The notes: generated by a model not told the origin, from the sequence alone. A stretch of 35,621 bases of DNA from Pseudomonas nabeulensis (GCF_004682045.1 NZ_QUZT01000068.1:1-35621), one strand, 5' to 3'. Shown: positions 16,590 through 25,781, counted from the stretch's first letter. A program made the numbers and translations.

Positions 16590-18330
16590 CGGCAGGCAAC
16601 TGGTAGCTCCAGGTCTCGGTCAGGACTTTTTCGGTCTTTTCCGGCTCCGGCGTCGTGGCAGGGGCAGCTTCTGGCTGCTTGGCTTCCTTGTCTTTCGCTT
16701 CTTTCGCGTCTTTCTTGGCCTGCTTCTCGTGCTGTTTGGCCAGCACTTTGTCGGCCTTGAGCACTTGGCTCGAGACTTTTTCAGGCTCGGCTTTCGGAAT
16801 GTCCTGCACCAGCGCGGCACGCATTTCGGTCGGCTTGCCCGCGTCCTTGATCTTCATGCGCAGGGTCAGGCGCCAGCCTTTGGTGTGCTCGTTGTAGCGC
16901 ACGCTGTTTTCGACCAGTTCGGCGTTGTCGCCAACACTGACCTGGCTGCGCACGGCGGCATCCGCAGGCAGGGCCTTGAGGGACGGGCCCTCGAAGTCCA
17001 CCAGGTAGGCCACGCTGCCGTCTGGCTGGCGGATCAGGTTGGACTGTTTCACGTCACCGGTGGAACGCAGGGTCTGTTTGACCCAGGCGCTGTCGGCCCC
17101 GTGCAGGGACTTTTCGTCCATGGTCCAGTGCAGGCGGTAGGCGACGTCCAGTGGCTTGCCGACTTCTGGCAGTTCTGCAGGGCTCCAGAACGCAACGATG
17201 TTGTCGTTGGTTTCATCGGCAGTCGGGATCTCTACCAGGTCGACGGAACCCTTGCCCCAGTCACCCTCAGGCTCGATCCACGCGCTTGGGCGCTTGTCGT
17301 AGTTGTCGTCCAGGTCTTCGTAGTGGCTGAAATCGCGACCGCGTTGCAGCAAGCCGAAACCACGCGGGTTCTCGACGGTGAAGTTGCTGACCGACAGGTG
17401 TTTAGGGTTGTTCAACGGACGCCAGATCCACTCGCCATTACCGGCATGGATCGACAGGCCGCTGGAGTCGTGCAGCTCACGGCGGTAGTTCAGCACTTTG
17501 GAAGGCTGGTTCGCGCCGAACAGGTACATGCTGGTCAGCGGGGCAACGCCCAGCTTGCTGACCTTGTCACGCAGGTACATCTGGGATTTGACGTCGACAA
17601 TGGTGTCGGTGCCCGGGCGCAGGGTCAGGCGATAGGCGCCGGTGGCACGCGGGGAGTCCAGCAAGGCAAAGATCACCAATTGCTTCTCGCCCGGCTTTGG
17701 ACGCTCGATCCAGAACTCGGTGAAACGCGGGAACTCTTCGCCGGACGGCAGTGCCGTGTCGATTGCCATGCCACGGGCAGACAGGCCATACGCCTGGCCC
17801 TTGCCGACGACGCGGAAATAGCTGGCGCCGAGCATGGTCATGATTTCGTCTTGCTTGTCGGCCTTGTTGATCGGGTACAGCACACGGAAACCGGCATAAC
17901 CCAGCTGTTCGGTGGCCTTGGGATCAAATTTCACATCGCCGAAATCGAAACGAGTCGGGTCGTACTTGATTTCATTGACGCTGTTGGCGGTGACTTCATT
18001 GATTTTCACCGGTGTATCGAAGTGCATACCCTGGTGATAGAAGGACAGCTTGAACGGAGTGTCTTGATCGGCCCACTCGGCTTTTTCGTTGCGGAAACGA
18101 ATCTTCTGGTAGTCAGCGAACTTCATTTCGCGGAATTCGTTCGGCAGATTGCTGCGCGGAGCTTCGTATTTCTGCCCGGCCAGCTCTTTTGCCTTGGCCG
18201 ACACATCATCCAGACTGAATGCCCACAGCTGACTCGCGCCGAACAGGCAAAACAGGGCGGAGCCCGTCACCAGTGCGTTTCGTAACCGTTTGGCAGACAA
18301 TTTTGGTGCATTACAGGGACTAACAATCAC
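16582..18330 (-). CDS. opgG: glucans biosynthesis protein OpgG (MdoG), periplasmic
   Basis: This 582-residue periplasmic protein is needed for branching and assembly of osmoregulated periplasmic glucans. A signal peptide covers about residues 1-38 (RLRNALVTGSALFCLFGASQLWA, shown here only as the segment ending LWA before FSLDDVSAK). The conserved MdoG domain contains SFYHQGMHFDTPVKI, YAGFRVLYPIN, LGASYFRVVGKG and LSARGMAIDTA. The tail (about 530-570) is Lys/Ala/Glu-rich. The GTG at 18330 is chosen: it has GAGGG 6 nt upstream and gives the family N-terminus IVSPCNAPK. An ATG nine codons earlier is possible. It is the first gene of opgGH. Confidence 0.94.
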   Translation of the reverse strand: MIVSPCNAPKLSAKRLRNALVTGSALFCLFGASQLWAFSLDDVSAKAKELAGQKYEAPRSNLPNEFREMKFADYQKIRFRNEKAEWADQDTPFKLSFYHQGMHFDTPVKINEVTANSVNEIKYDPTRFDFGDVKFDPKATEQLGYAGFRVLYPINKADKQDEIMTMLGASYFRVVGKGQAYGLSARGMAIDTALPSGEEFPRFTEFWIERPKPGEKQLVIFALLDSPRATGAYRLTLRPGTDTIVDVKSQMYLRDKVSKLGVAPLTSMYLFGANQPSKVLNYRRELHDSSGLSIHAGNGEWIWRPLNNPKHLSVSNFTVENPRGFGLLQRGRDFSHYEDLDDNYDKRPSAWIEPEGDWGKGSVDLVEIPTADETNDNIVAFWSPAELPEVGKPLDVAYRLHWTMDEKSLHGADSAWVKQTLRSTGDVKQSNLIRQPDGSVAYLVDFEGPSLKALPADAAVRSQVSVGDNAELVENSVRYNEHTKGWRLTLRMKIKDAGKPTEMRAALVQDIPKAEPEKVSSQVLKADKVLAKQHEKQAKKDAKEAKDKEAKQPEAAPATTPEPEKTEKVLTETWSYQLPADE

Positions 18331-18597
18331 GAGCAACCCTCGCCGAAAACAGATCAAAAAACCAACGGCCAGCTATCTATATGCCAGGTTGGCGAGCATT
18401 GTTCCGACTCCCCTGGGTCAAAATGATTCCCCTGAGGCTGTCGGACAAGTCTCTACCTAAGTCAAAAATGGACCAAACAACGCTGATCCCCGTAGCGCGC
18501 GATTATCTAGTAGCCCGCGAGACAACGCATCAGGGACAACGAAGTATTTGTAGTGAAACCCTGCGTTTTTAGGCATTAAAAGTCGTTTTTCATACAA
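18331..18597. other. opgG upstream region
   Basis: This 267-nt gap between dtd and opgG should hold the opgG promoter. It is AT-richer than its flanks. TTGACT- and TTGACC-like hexamers occur on the - strand, but none has a convincing -10 at 16-18 nt. A short + strand frame here shows no coding character. There is no REP and no clear terminator for dtd. Confidence 0.5.
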
Positions 18598-19035
18598 TCA
18601 GGTCTGTAGGAGGAAGGTCACAGGGCCATCATTGACCAAATGCACCTGCATATCCGCGCCAAAACGCCCTGACGCCACCTTGCCATGCAATTGTTGCGCT
18701 TGTAACAACAAATGCTCGAAAAGCGCCGCTCCCAGGGCCGGTGGGGCCGCTGTGGAGAAGCTGGGCCGCAGCCCGCTCTTGGTATCTGCCGCCAGGGTGA
18801 ACTGCGACACCAGCAACAAACCGCCCTCCACGTCCTTCAGCGACAGGTTCATCTTGCCCTCGTCGTCGCTGAACACCCGGTAGTTAAGCAGCTTGTGCAG
18901 GAGTTTGTCGGCGCTCTCGGGAGTATCCGCAGGTTCAACGGCCACCAGCACCAGCAAACCCTGGTCTATCGCCCCGACAATTTCTCCGTCTACCTCGACC
19001 CGGGCGCCACGCACCCGTTGCAACAGGCCCTTCAT
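18598..19035 (-). CDS. dtd: D-aminoacyl-tRNA deacylase Dtd
   Basis: This 145-residue cytoplasmic enzyme hydrolyses D-aminoacyl-tRNAs (and mischarged glycyl-tRNA), protecting translation. Family motifs are MKGLLQRVRGARVEVDG at the start, the catalytic SQFTLAADTKSG (about residues 78-89) and the C-terminal NDGPVTFLLQT corresponding to the cross-subunit Gly-Pro motif. Its ATG overlaps the stop of pip by four bases, so pip-dtd is a coupled pair. Confidence 0.96.
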   Translation of the reverse strand: MKGLLQRVRGARVEVDGEIVGAIDQGLLVLVAVEPADTPESADKLLHKLLNYRVFSDDEGKMNLSLKDVEGGLLLVSQFTLAADTKSGLRPSFSTAAPPALGAALFEHLLLQAQQLHGKVASGRFGADMQVHLVNDGPVTFLLQT

Positions 19036-20003
19036 GCTTCTTCAGGCGGCAGGTCGAGCAAACGACGGGCCATTTGGCTGGTCGCACGCACCAAGGCATC
19101 GGTGATGCCGGGCTCGGACGCGGCATGACCGGCCTCGCGAATCACCTGCAACTCACTGTTGGGCCAGGCCTGGTGTAACTCCCAGGCGTTGTCCAGCGGG
19201 CAGATCATATCGTAGCGGCCGTGGATGATTACGCCAGGCAGGTGGGCGATCTTGTGCATATCGCGAATCAGTTGGTTGGGCTCGAGGAAGGAATTGTTGG
19301 TGAAGTAGTGGCACTCGATCCGCGCAATCGACAGCGCGCGTTGCGGCTCGGAAAAACGCTCCACATGCTGCGGGCTCGGGCACAGGCCCAGCATGCGCCC
19401 TTCCCAGCCCGACCAGGCCTTGGCCGCGTGCATCTGGGCGATCTGGTCGTTGCCGGTCAGGCGCTTGTGGTAGGCCGCAATCATGTCGTGGCGCTCTTCC
19501 GGCGGGATCGGCGCGAGGTAATCCTGCCAGTAATCCGGGAACAGACGGCTCGCGCCCTCCTGGTAGAACCAGTGGATATCCTGCGGGCGCGCCAGGAAGA
19601 TGCCGCGCACGATCAGGCCATGCACGCGCTCGGGATGGGTTTGCGCGTAGGCCAGGGCCAGGGTCGAGCCCCAGGAGCCGCCGAACAACACCCACTTGTC
19701 GATGCCCAGATGCTCGCGAATGCGCTCAAGGTCGGCAACCAAGTCCCAGGTGGTGTTGTTCTCAAGACTCGCGCGCGGTGTGGAGCGGCCGCAACCACGC
19801 TGGTCGAAGGTGACGATACGGTACAGGTTGGGATCGAAATAGCAGCGGCTCTGGGCGTCACAACCAGCGCCGGGGCCACCGTGGATGAATACGACGGGCA
19901 AGCCTTCGGGGGAGCCACTTTCATCGACGTACAGGGTGTGGGTGTCATCGACGGCCAGATCGTGCCGGGCGTAGGGTTTGATCTGCGGGTACCAAGTCTG
20001 CAT
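19032..20003 (-). CDS. pip: prolyl aminopeptidase (proline iminopeptidase)
   Basis: This 323-residue alpha/beta-hydrolase of peptidase family S33 releases N-terminal proline from peptides. The oxyanion loop is HGGPGAG (41-47), the nucleophile elbow GGSWGS carries Ser110, the acid is in HGRYDMICP and the His in REAGHAASE. The family-specific block FDQRGCGRSTP is present. The cytoplasmic protein has no signal peptide. The ATG is preceded by CGGAG at 7 nt. It is co-transcribed with dtd, as in P. aeruginosa PA5080-PA5079. Confidence 0.95.
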   Translation of the reverse strand: MQTWYPQIKPYARHDLAVDDTHTLYVDESGSPEGLPVVFIHGGPGAGCDAQSRCYFDPNLYRIVTFDQRGCGRSTPRASLENNTTWDLVADLERIREHLGIDKWVLFGGSWGSTLALAYAQTHPERVHGLIVRGIFLARPQDIHWFYQEGASRLFPDYWQDYLAPIPPEERHDMIAAYHKRLTGNDQIAQMHAAKAWSGWEGRMLGLCPSPQHVERFSEPQRALSIARIECHYFTNNSFLEPNQLIRDMHKIAHLPGVIIHGRYDMICPLDNAWELHQAWPNSELQVIREAGHAASEPGITDALVRATSQMARRLLDLPPEEA

Positions 20004-20106
20004 TGCGCGCTCCGTAGGGGGTCGAGTTCATCCCTGGGGGGACGTCTGTTATTTTGCCGTCTGGCACTATAAACCCGAATTGTGCAATGAGCATGTCCTT
20101 GAGTGC

Positions 20107-21027
20107 CTAGACCTGTGTCAGCCCTTCGCTCCTCAGGTACTCCAACAGGTGGTCATAGAGCTGGTCCACTTCCGGCACCTGCCGACGTGCCCGCAGGCAA
20201 CCGTGGACCAGGCCAAGACCTGGGTAGAACTGCGTTATCACGCCCGCCGCCCGCAGGTGTTCGGCATAGAGCAGGCCGTCATCGCGTAAGGGGTCGAATT
20301 GCGCAACGGCGATGAACGCCTTGGGCAGGCCGCTGAAATCTGTGGCCAGCAGTGGCATGGCATAGGGCGTGGAATCGCTCGCATAGAGCATCCGATAGTG
20401 ATCGGTGTCGGCGGTACTGAGCAGGGGCGCATCCTTACACTCATGACGAGAAGGCAAATCGGCCGGGCCACCCAAGCCTGGGTAGATCAGGACCTGGGCC
20501 TTCGGCAATGGCTGCCTGTCATCCCGCAACCCCAGGCATAACGCCGCTGCCAGATTGCCGCCTGCGCTGTCGCCCACAACTATCAAGCGTTGCAGGTCTA
20601 TTGCGTGCGGCCCCTGCCCCGCCTGGATCGCTTGCCACACGGCGCGACAATCGTCGTAGGCCGCCGGAAACGGGTGCTCGGGGGCCAGGCGGTAGTCGAT
20701 GGCGATCACCAGCACTTGCAGGGTACTGGCCAGTTCGAAACAGATGAAGTCGTGGGAGTCGAGCCCACCGACGACCCAGCCGCCGCCGTGTATATAGAGA
20801 AGGCAGGGCCAGCCGTTGTGCGGGGTCGGGATGGTGGGCAGGTAACTGCGGATGTTTACGCCGGCCAGGCGGGAGTTTTCGATAAGCAGACCCCTTGGGC
20901 GGGGCGGCGTGAATGCCTCGCACATGCGGTTGTAGTTCTGGCGTAAACCGGCCAGAGATGAGTCGTCGCTGGTGAAGGATTCGGTTTTGGCGACGAAAGC
21001 GGCTAGCTGTGCAGAAATTGGATACAT
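20107..21027 (-). CDS. alpha/beta hydrolase of the hormone-sensitive-lipase (HSL) family
   Basis: This 306-residue predicted carboxylesterase shows the HSL oxyanion motif HGGGW (80-84) and the nucleophile motif GDSAGG with Ser154. The acid is probably in FDPLRDDG and the catalytic His in LVHGCLR, and DYRLAPEHPFPAAYDD is typical of the family. There is no signal peptide, so it is cytoplasmic. The start ATG 21027 has TTGGGG upstream. It is isolated between pip and the orphan binding protein, with a REPIN just upstream. The physiological ester is unknown. Confidence 0.9.
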   Translation of the reverse strand: MYPISAQLAAFVAKTESFTSDDSSLAGLRQNYNRMCEAFTPPRPRGLLIENSRLAGVNIRSYLPTIPTPHNGWPCLLYIHGGGWVVGGLDSHDFICFELASTLQVLVIAIDYRLAPEHPFPAAYDDCRAVWQAIQAGQGPHAIDLQRLIVVGDSAGGNLAAALCLGLRDDRQPLPKAQVLIYPGLGGPADLPSRHECKDAPLLSTADTDHYRMLYASDSTPYAMPLLATDFSGLPKAFIAVAQFDPLRDDGLLYAEHLRAAGVITQFYPGLGLVHGCLRARRQVPEVDQLYDHLLEYLRSEGLTQV

Positions 21028-21060
21028 GCCCCAATATCCCTGACAATGAAGATCTGAAAA

Positions 21061-21149
21061 TGTGGGAGGGGGCTTGCCCCCGATGGCAGTGTCTCAGCCG
21101 ACATCTATTTGGCTGACCTAACGCTATCGGGGGCAAGCCCCCTCCCACA
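21061..21149. repeat. REPIN (GGGGGCTTGCCCCC class)
   Basis: The left arm (21061-21084) begins TGTGGGAGGGGGCTTGC. The right arm (21126-21149) begins ATCGGGGGCAAGC and ends CCCACA. The arms are perfect inverse copies. The spacer contains TCAGCC and GGCTGA, which extends the hairpin. It lies between the esterase start and the binding-protein stop. Confidence 0.94.
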
Positions 21150-21183
21150 TTTGTCTTGTGTTGATTGGTCTGGTGAGTAGGGC

Positions 21184-22119
21184 TCAAGGTTTGAGGCTGG
21201 CCTGTACGACCGCTACGCCATCCCTGCCATCAAAGGCTGTGACCCCAGCCAGCCAACGCTGCAAGTCTTCGGGATGATCCCGCAACCATTGCCGCGCCAC
21301 GTCCTGGGGCGACTGGCGGTCGATGATCGGCACCATCAGCTGGCTTTCCTGGGCGGCGGTGAACGTGAGATTTTGCAACAAGCGGTTGGCATTCGGGCAG
21401 CGCTCGGCGAAGTCCGGCGCGGTAACCGTGGACACAGTGGCGCGGCCTTCGTCGGGGCCGAACACATCTTCACTGCCGGTGAGGTAGGCCATGTTCATAT
21501 TGATGTTCATCGGGTGCGGGGTCCAACCGACAAACACCACGAACTCCTTGCGATTCACCGCACGCTGCACGGCAGCCAACATGCCCGCCTCACCCGAAGC
21601 CACCAGCTTGAAGCCGCCGAGGCCGAAGTGGTCAGTGTCGATCATCTTCTGGATATCGGTGTTGGCACCGCTGCCGGGCTCGATGCCATAGATCTTGCCG
21701 CCCAGCTTGTCCTTGAAACGGGCGATATCGGCAAAGGTCTTCAAGCCCGCGTCGGCCACGTATTGCGGCACGGCCAGGGTGGCCTGGGCGTCGGCAAGGC
21801 TGGGTTTATCGAAGACCTTGACCTGCTTGGCCGCGACGAATGGCGCAATGTTGTTGTCCATCGCCGGCTTCCAGTAGCCGAGGAAGATATCCAGCCGCTT
21901 GTCGCGGATACCGGCAAAGATGATCTGCTGTACGGCGCTGGTTTGTTTGCTGTCATAGCCCAGGCCGTTGAGCAGTACGTCGGCCATGGCGGAGGTGGCG
22001 ACCACGTCGGTCCAACTGACCACCCCCATGCGGATGCTTTTGCAGGAAGCCGGTTCGGCGGCCATGGCTTGGGCACTGAGCAGTGCGGCTCCGATGAAGG
22101 GCAACAACAGTTTTTTCAT
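21184..22119 (-). CDS. orphan choline/betaine-type ABC periplasmic binding protein (OpuAC/ChoX family)
   Basis: This 311-residue secreted protein has a signal peptide (MKKLLLPFIGAALLSAQAMAA) followed by an OpuAC substrate-binding fold. Residues resembling the quaternary-ammonium aromatic box of S. meliloti ChoX are visible: Trp36 and Asp38 in VSWTDVV, Trp83 in LGYWKP, Tyr120 in VPQYVAD and Trp199 in VGWTPHPMN. Choline, betaine or carnitine is thus the most likely ligand. No permease or ATPase gene adjoins it. It may feed a transporter elsewhere, as the separately encoded CbcX/BetX/CaiX proteins feed CbcWV in Pseudomonas. It lies about 220 nt downstream of hutG, across a REPIN. Ligand assignment is inference. 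Confidence 0.85.
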   Translation of the reverse strand: MKKLLLPFIGAALLSAQAMAAEPASCKSIRMGVVSWTDVVATSAMADVLLNGLGYDSKQTSAVQQIIFAGIRDKRLDIFLGYWKPAMDNNIAPFVAAKQVKVFDKPSLADAQATLAVPQYVADAGLKTFADIARFKDKLGGKIYGIEPGSGANTDIQKMIDTDHFGLGGFKLVASGEAGMLAAVQRAVNRKEFVVFVGWTPHPMNINMNMAYLTGSEDVFGPDEGRATVSTVTAPDFAERCPNANRLLQNLTFTAAQESQLMVPIIDRQSPQDVARQWLRDHPEDLQRWLAGVTAFDGRDGVAVVQASLKP

Positions 22120-22228
22120 GGGGATGGGCTCACTCGGCTGTTTTTATTCAACAACCTTACGCAGTGAGACGTTGGCGGACACGAACTGTGGCGACGGGCA
22201 GTTGCACTGGGGCGACTGTGAGGGCGCT

Positions 22229-22331
22229 ATCGGGGGCAAGCCCCCTCCCACCTTGACTGTGTTCACTGGCTCAGATGTGTAAATACAGTCAGTGTGGGAG
22301 GGGCGGTGCGACGATTCGACTTGCCCCCGAT
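22229..22331. repeat. REPIN with one expanded arm downstream of hutG
   Basis: The arm at 22229-22252 is a normal 24-nt REP (ATCGGGGGCAAGC start, CCCACC end). The facing arm at 22293-22331 is 39 nt: it begins TGTGGGAGGGG, contains an extra CGGTGCGACGATTCGA block and ends CTTGCCCCCGAT. It follows hutG and may mark the operon 3' end. Confidence 0.85.
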
Positions 22332-22338
22332 AGCAATT

Positions 22339-23139
22339 TCAGCCGTAACGCCGCTGCCCCCAGGCTAAAAACGCCTCCAGCAACTGCTTCAACACCACCC
22401 GCGTCGGCCCCGCCAAATCCGGCCGATAACGGAACGGCTCAAACTCCTCCATATAGGTGCTCTGGCACAACTCCAACTGCACCGCATGAATATCCTGTGC
22501 CGGGTTGCCGTAATGCCGGGTGATATGCCCGCCCTTGAAGCGCCCATTCAGCACATGGGTGTACTGCGGGTGCGTGGCGCAAAGGGCTTCCAACTGGCTG
22601 GCCAATTCAGGATCACACGCCGCGCCGTTGAAGGTGCCGAGGTTGAAGTCCGGCAGCTTGCCGTCGAACAGGTGCGGGATCACCGAGCGGATCGAGTGCG
22701 CGTCGAACAACAGCGCGTAGCCAAATTCGGCCTTGAGGCGCGCCAGTTCTTCTTGCAGGGTGCGGTGGTACGGGCCCCAGATTTTCTGCAGGTAGCTGGC
22801 GCGCTCGGTCTCGCTTGGCTCATGCCCTTCACGAAACAGCGGCACGCCGTCGAACAACGTGGCCGGATACAGGCCGGTGGTGGCGCCGGCATACAGCGGT
22901 TTGTCGTCCGAAGGTCGGTTCAGGTCGATGACAAAACGCGAGTACTCAGCCGACAGGGTGCTGGCCCCCAGTTCGTCGGCAAAGTCATACAGCGTGGGGA
23001 TGTGCCAGTCGGTGTCCGGCAGGCTTTGCGCCTCGGGGATCAGCCCATCCTGCACCGCAGGCGTCAGGCGCAACCCGGCGTGGGGCATGCTGATCAGCAG
23101 CGGCACACGACCTTGTTTGAAGTTCAGAACCTTATCCAC
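22339..23139 (-). CDS. hutG: N-formylglutamate amidohydrolase (deformylase) HutG
   Basis: This 266-residue enzyme carries out the last step of the five-step Pseudomonas histidine-degradation route, N-formylglutamate to glutamate plus formate. It belongs to the FGase family: LLISMPHAGL near the N-terminus, TLSAEYSRFVIDLNRP, YALLFDAHSIRSVIP and NGRFKGGHITRHYG carry the metal-binding His/Asp/Glu residues. GTG 23139 (VDKVLNFKQG) is chosen because AAGGAG lies exactly 7 nt upstream. The in-frame ATG at 23145 is only 1 nt from that ribosome-binding site. It is the last gene of the hut operon, 11 nt after hutI. Confidence 0.94.
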   Translation of the reverse strand: MDKVLNFKQGRVPLLISMPHAGLRLTPAVQDGLIPEAQSLPDTDWHIPTLYDFADELGASTLSAEYSRFVIDLNRPSDDKPLYAGATTGLYPATLFDGVPLFREGHEPSETERASYLQKIWGPYHRTLQEELARLKAEFGYALLFDAHSIRSVIPHLFDGKLPDFNLGTFNGAACDPELASQLEALCATHPQYTHVLNGRFKGGHITRHYGNPAQDIHAVQLELCQSTYMEEFEPFRYRPDLAGPTRVVLKQLLEAFLAWGQRRYG

Positions 23140-23150
23140 AGCCATGCTCC

Positions 23151-24356
23151 TTACACAGTGACGTCGACGCCATGGCGCACGACGCGTTTATCCAATTCGC
23201 CACCGAGCCAGTAGGCCAGGTCGGCGGGGCGATCGATCTGCCAGGCAACAAAGTCCGCCACCTTGCCCACTTCCAGCGAGCCGTGGGTGTCGCCCATGCC
23301 TAGCGCGGTGGCCGCGTGCTGGGTCGCGCCCGCCAAGGCTTCTTCCGGGGTCATGCGGAACAGGGTGCAGGCCATGTTCAGCATCAGGCGCACCGACAAC
23401 GCCGGCGAGGTGCCGGGGTTGAGGTCGCTGGCGATGGCGATCTTCACGCCGTGCTTACGCAGCGCCTCCATCGGCGGCAACTGGGTTTCGCGCAGGAAGT
23501 AGAACGCCCCCGGCAGCAACACGGCGACGGTGCCGGAGGCGGCCATGGCGATGGCGTCGTCTTCGGTCATGAACTCCAGGTGATCCGCCGACAGCGCCTG
23601 ATAACGCGCCGCCAGGCTGGAACCGTGCAGCGACGACAACTGCTCGGCGTGCAGCTTCACCGGCAAGCCCAATTGCCGGGCGACCTTGAACACGCGCTCC
23701 ACCTGCTCGGTGGAAAACGCCAGGTATTCGCAGAACGCATCCACCGCGTCCACCAGCCCTTCTGCCGCCAGGGCCGGCAGCATTTCGGTGCAGATATGCT
23801 CGATGTAGTCGTCGGCGCGGTCCTTGTATTCCGGCGGCAACGCATGCGCCGCCAGGCACGTGGCGCGCACGCTGACCGGCAGCGCTTCGCCGAGGCGGCG
23901 CGCTACCCGCAGCATCTTGCGTTCATTGGCCAGGTCCAGGCCGTAGCCGGACTTGATTTCCACCGTGGTCACGCCGTCCCGCAGCAAACTGCGCAGGCGC
24001 TTGTGGGCACTCTCGAACAGTTCTTCTTCACTGGCGGCGCGAGTAGCGCGTACGGTGCTGGCAATACCGCCACCCTTGGCGGCGATGTCGGCGTAGCTCA
24101 CGCCTTCGAGGCGTTGCTCGAATTCGCCGCTGCGATTGCCACCGAACACCGTGTGGGTGTGGCAGTCGATCAGCCCGGGCGTCACCCATGCGCCGTGCAG
24201 GTCATGCACCTGGGCGAAGTCCGCCGTCGGCACTTGACTGCGGGGGCCGATCCACTCGATGAGCGAACCTGCTGTGACCATGGCGGCATCCTCGATGATC
24301 GAGTACTTCCCCTGAGCCATGGTTGCGAGGTGACAGTGTTGCCAAAGCGTTTTCAT
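23151..24356 (-). CDS. hutI: imidazolonepropionase HutI
   Basis: This 401-residue cytoplasmic metal-dependent amidohydrolase converts 4-imidazolone-5-propionate to N-formimino-glutamate. The metal-binding HxH is in DCHTHTVFGGNRSGEF. TVEIKSGYGLD, LAAHALPPEY, KLHAEQLS and the late Asp in ASDLNPGTSP complete the family pattern. ATG 24356 follows GGGAGG at 5 nt; the adjacent TTG at 24359 is rejected. It lies between hutTh and hutG in the operon. Confidence 0.97.
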   Translation of the reverse strand: MKTLWQHCHLATMAQGKYSIIEDAAMVTAGSLIEWIGPRSQVPTADFAQVHDLHGAWVTPGLIDCHTHTVFGGNRSGEFEQRLEGVSYADIAAKGGGIASTVRATRAASEEELFESAHKRLRSLLRDGVTTVEIKSGYGLDLANERKMLRVARRLGEALPVSVRATCLAAHALPPEYKDRADDYIEHICTEMLPALAAEGLVDAVDAFCEYLAFSTEQVERVFKVARQLGLPVKLHAEQLSSLHGSSLAARYQALSADHLEFMTEDDAIAMAASGTVAVLLPGAFYFLRETQLPPMEALRKHGVKIAIASDLNPGTSPALSVRLMLNMACTLFRMTPEEALAGATQHAATALGMGDTHGSLEVGKVADFVAWQIDRPADLAYWLGGELDKRVVRHGVDVTV

Positions 24357-24371
24357 CAACGCCTCCCTGAA

Positions 24372-25781
24372 TTAACGATGAGACAAAGCCGGGTCATAGT
24401 GGACTTTGGCCGCTTGCCCGGCAGCGGGCTTTACCCACAGCAGGTAGGCCACGACCAACAGCACAATCCATACGGCACCGACCAACAACGCCGCCTGGGT
24501 GTCCGGGAAGTAACCCAGCACGCCAAACACGAACAGCATGAACACGATGGCCGCCGCGGGCGCATAGGGCCAGAACGGCACCGGGAATTTCAGTTCGGCC
24601 ACCTGCTCACGCGTCATGGAGCGGCGCATGGCAACCTGGGTGAACAGGATCATCAGCCACACCCACACGGTGGCGAAGGTGGCAATCGAGGCGATCAGCA
24701 GGAATACGTTTTCCGGAATCAGGTAGTTGAGCACCACGCCGCCGAGCAGCGCCGCGCCCATGACCACCACGGTCATCCATGGCACGCCTTGCTTGGACAG
24801 CTGGGAAAAGCCTTTAGGCGCCTGCCCTTGCCGGGCCAGGCCGTACATCATGCGACCGGCGCCGAAGATGTCACTGTTGATGGCCGAGACGGCCGCCGAG
24901 ATCACCACGATGTTCAGGATGGTTGCCGCCGAGCCAATCCCCAGGTTGCTGAAGATCTGCACGAACGGGCTGCCCTGGCTGCCGATCTGCGGCCAGGGGT
25001 AGATGGCCATCAGCACAAACAGGGTCAGCACGTAGAACAACAGAATACGCAGTGGCACGGCGTTGATCGCCTTGGGGATCACCCGTTGTGGGTCCTTGGC
25101 TTCACCGGCGGTGATGCCGATGATTTCGATGCCGCCAAAGGCAAACATCACCACCGCAAACGAGGCGATCAAACCACCCACACCGTTCGGCATGAAGCCG
25201 CCGTGGGCCCACAGGTTGCTGAGGCCGCTGGCGTGGGTTTCACCGGCTGTATGGATGCCAAACAGCATGATGCCCAAGCCACCCAGGATCATCGCGACGA
25301 TGGCGCCGACCTTGAGCAGCGACAGCCAGAACTCCATTTCGCCAAACACTTTGACGTTGCACAGGTTCAGGCCGCCGATCAAAAACACGATGCCCAGCAC
25401 CCAGACCCAGCGCGCGACGTCGGGAAACCAGAAGCCCATGTAGATGCCGAAGGCGGTCACATCGGCGAGGCAGACGATGATCATTTCAAACGCGTAGGTC
25501 CAGCCGAGGATAAAGCCGGCCATGGGGCCCAGGTAGGTGCTGGCGTACTGGCCGAACGAGCCGGACACCGGGTTGTGCACAGCCATCTCGCCGAGGGCGC
25601 GCATCACCATGAACACCGCGGCGCCGCCGATCAGGTAGGCCAGCAGCACGGCGGGGCCGGCCATCTGGATCGCGGAGGCGGAGCCGTAGAACAGCCCGGT
25701 GCCGATCGCGGAGCCGAGTGCCATGAAGCGAATATGTCGGGCGGTGAGCCCGCGTTTCAAACCCGTTTCTTGCTGGTGCAT
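24372..25781 (-). CDS. hutT: histidine permease HutTh (amino acid/APC family)
   Basis: This 469-residue inner-membrane transporter has about 12 predicted helices and belongs to the AAT branch of the APC superfamily (ProY/HutT-like). The consensus amphipathic entry GLTARHIRFMALGSAIGTGLF with the unwound helix-1 motif GSAIGTG is visible, as is the helix-6 FAFGGIEIIGITAGEAKDP. Its position inside the hut operon, just before hutI, equals hutTh of P. fluorescens SBW25, which was reported as the main histidine transporter. AAGGACGAG precedes the ATG. A REPIN separates it from hutH2. Confidence 0.92.
   Translation of the reverse strand: MHQQETGLKRGLTARHIRFMALGSAIGTGLFYGSASAIQMAGPAVLLAYLIGGAAVFMVMRALGEMAVHNPVSGSFGQYASTYLGPMAGFILGWTYAFEMIIVCLADVTAFGIYMGFWFPDVARWVWVLGIVFLIGGLNLCNVKVFGEMEFWLSLLKVGAIVAMILGGLGIMLFGIHTAGETHASGLSNLWAHGGFMPNGVGGLIASFAVVMFAFGGIEIIGITAGEAKDPQRVIPKAINAVPLRILLFYVLTLFVLMAIYPWPQIGSQGSPFVQIFSNLGIGSAATILNIVVISAAVSAINSDIFGAGRMMYGLARQGQAPKGFSQLSKQGVPWMTVVVMGAALLGGVVLNYLIPENVFLLIASIATFATVWVWLMILFTQVAMRRSMTREQVAELKFPVPFWPYAPAAAIVFMLFVFGVLGYFPDTQAALLVGAVWIVLLVVAYLLWVKPAAGQAAKVHYDPALSHR

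Noticed and set aside
18381..18572. A 63-codon frame in the opgG upstream gap
   Set aside because: It has no ribosome-binding site and no pseudomonad-like codon use, and it overlaps the expected promoter region.
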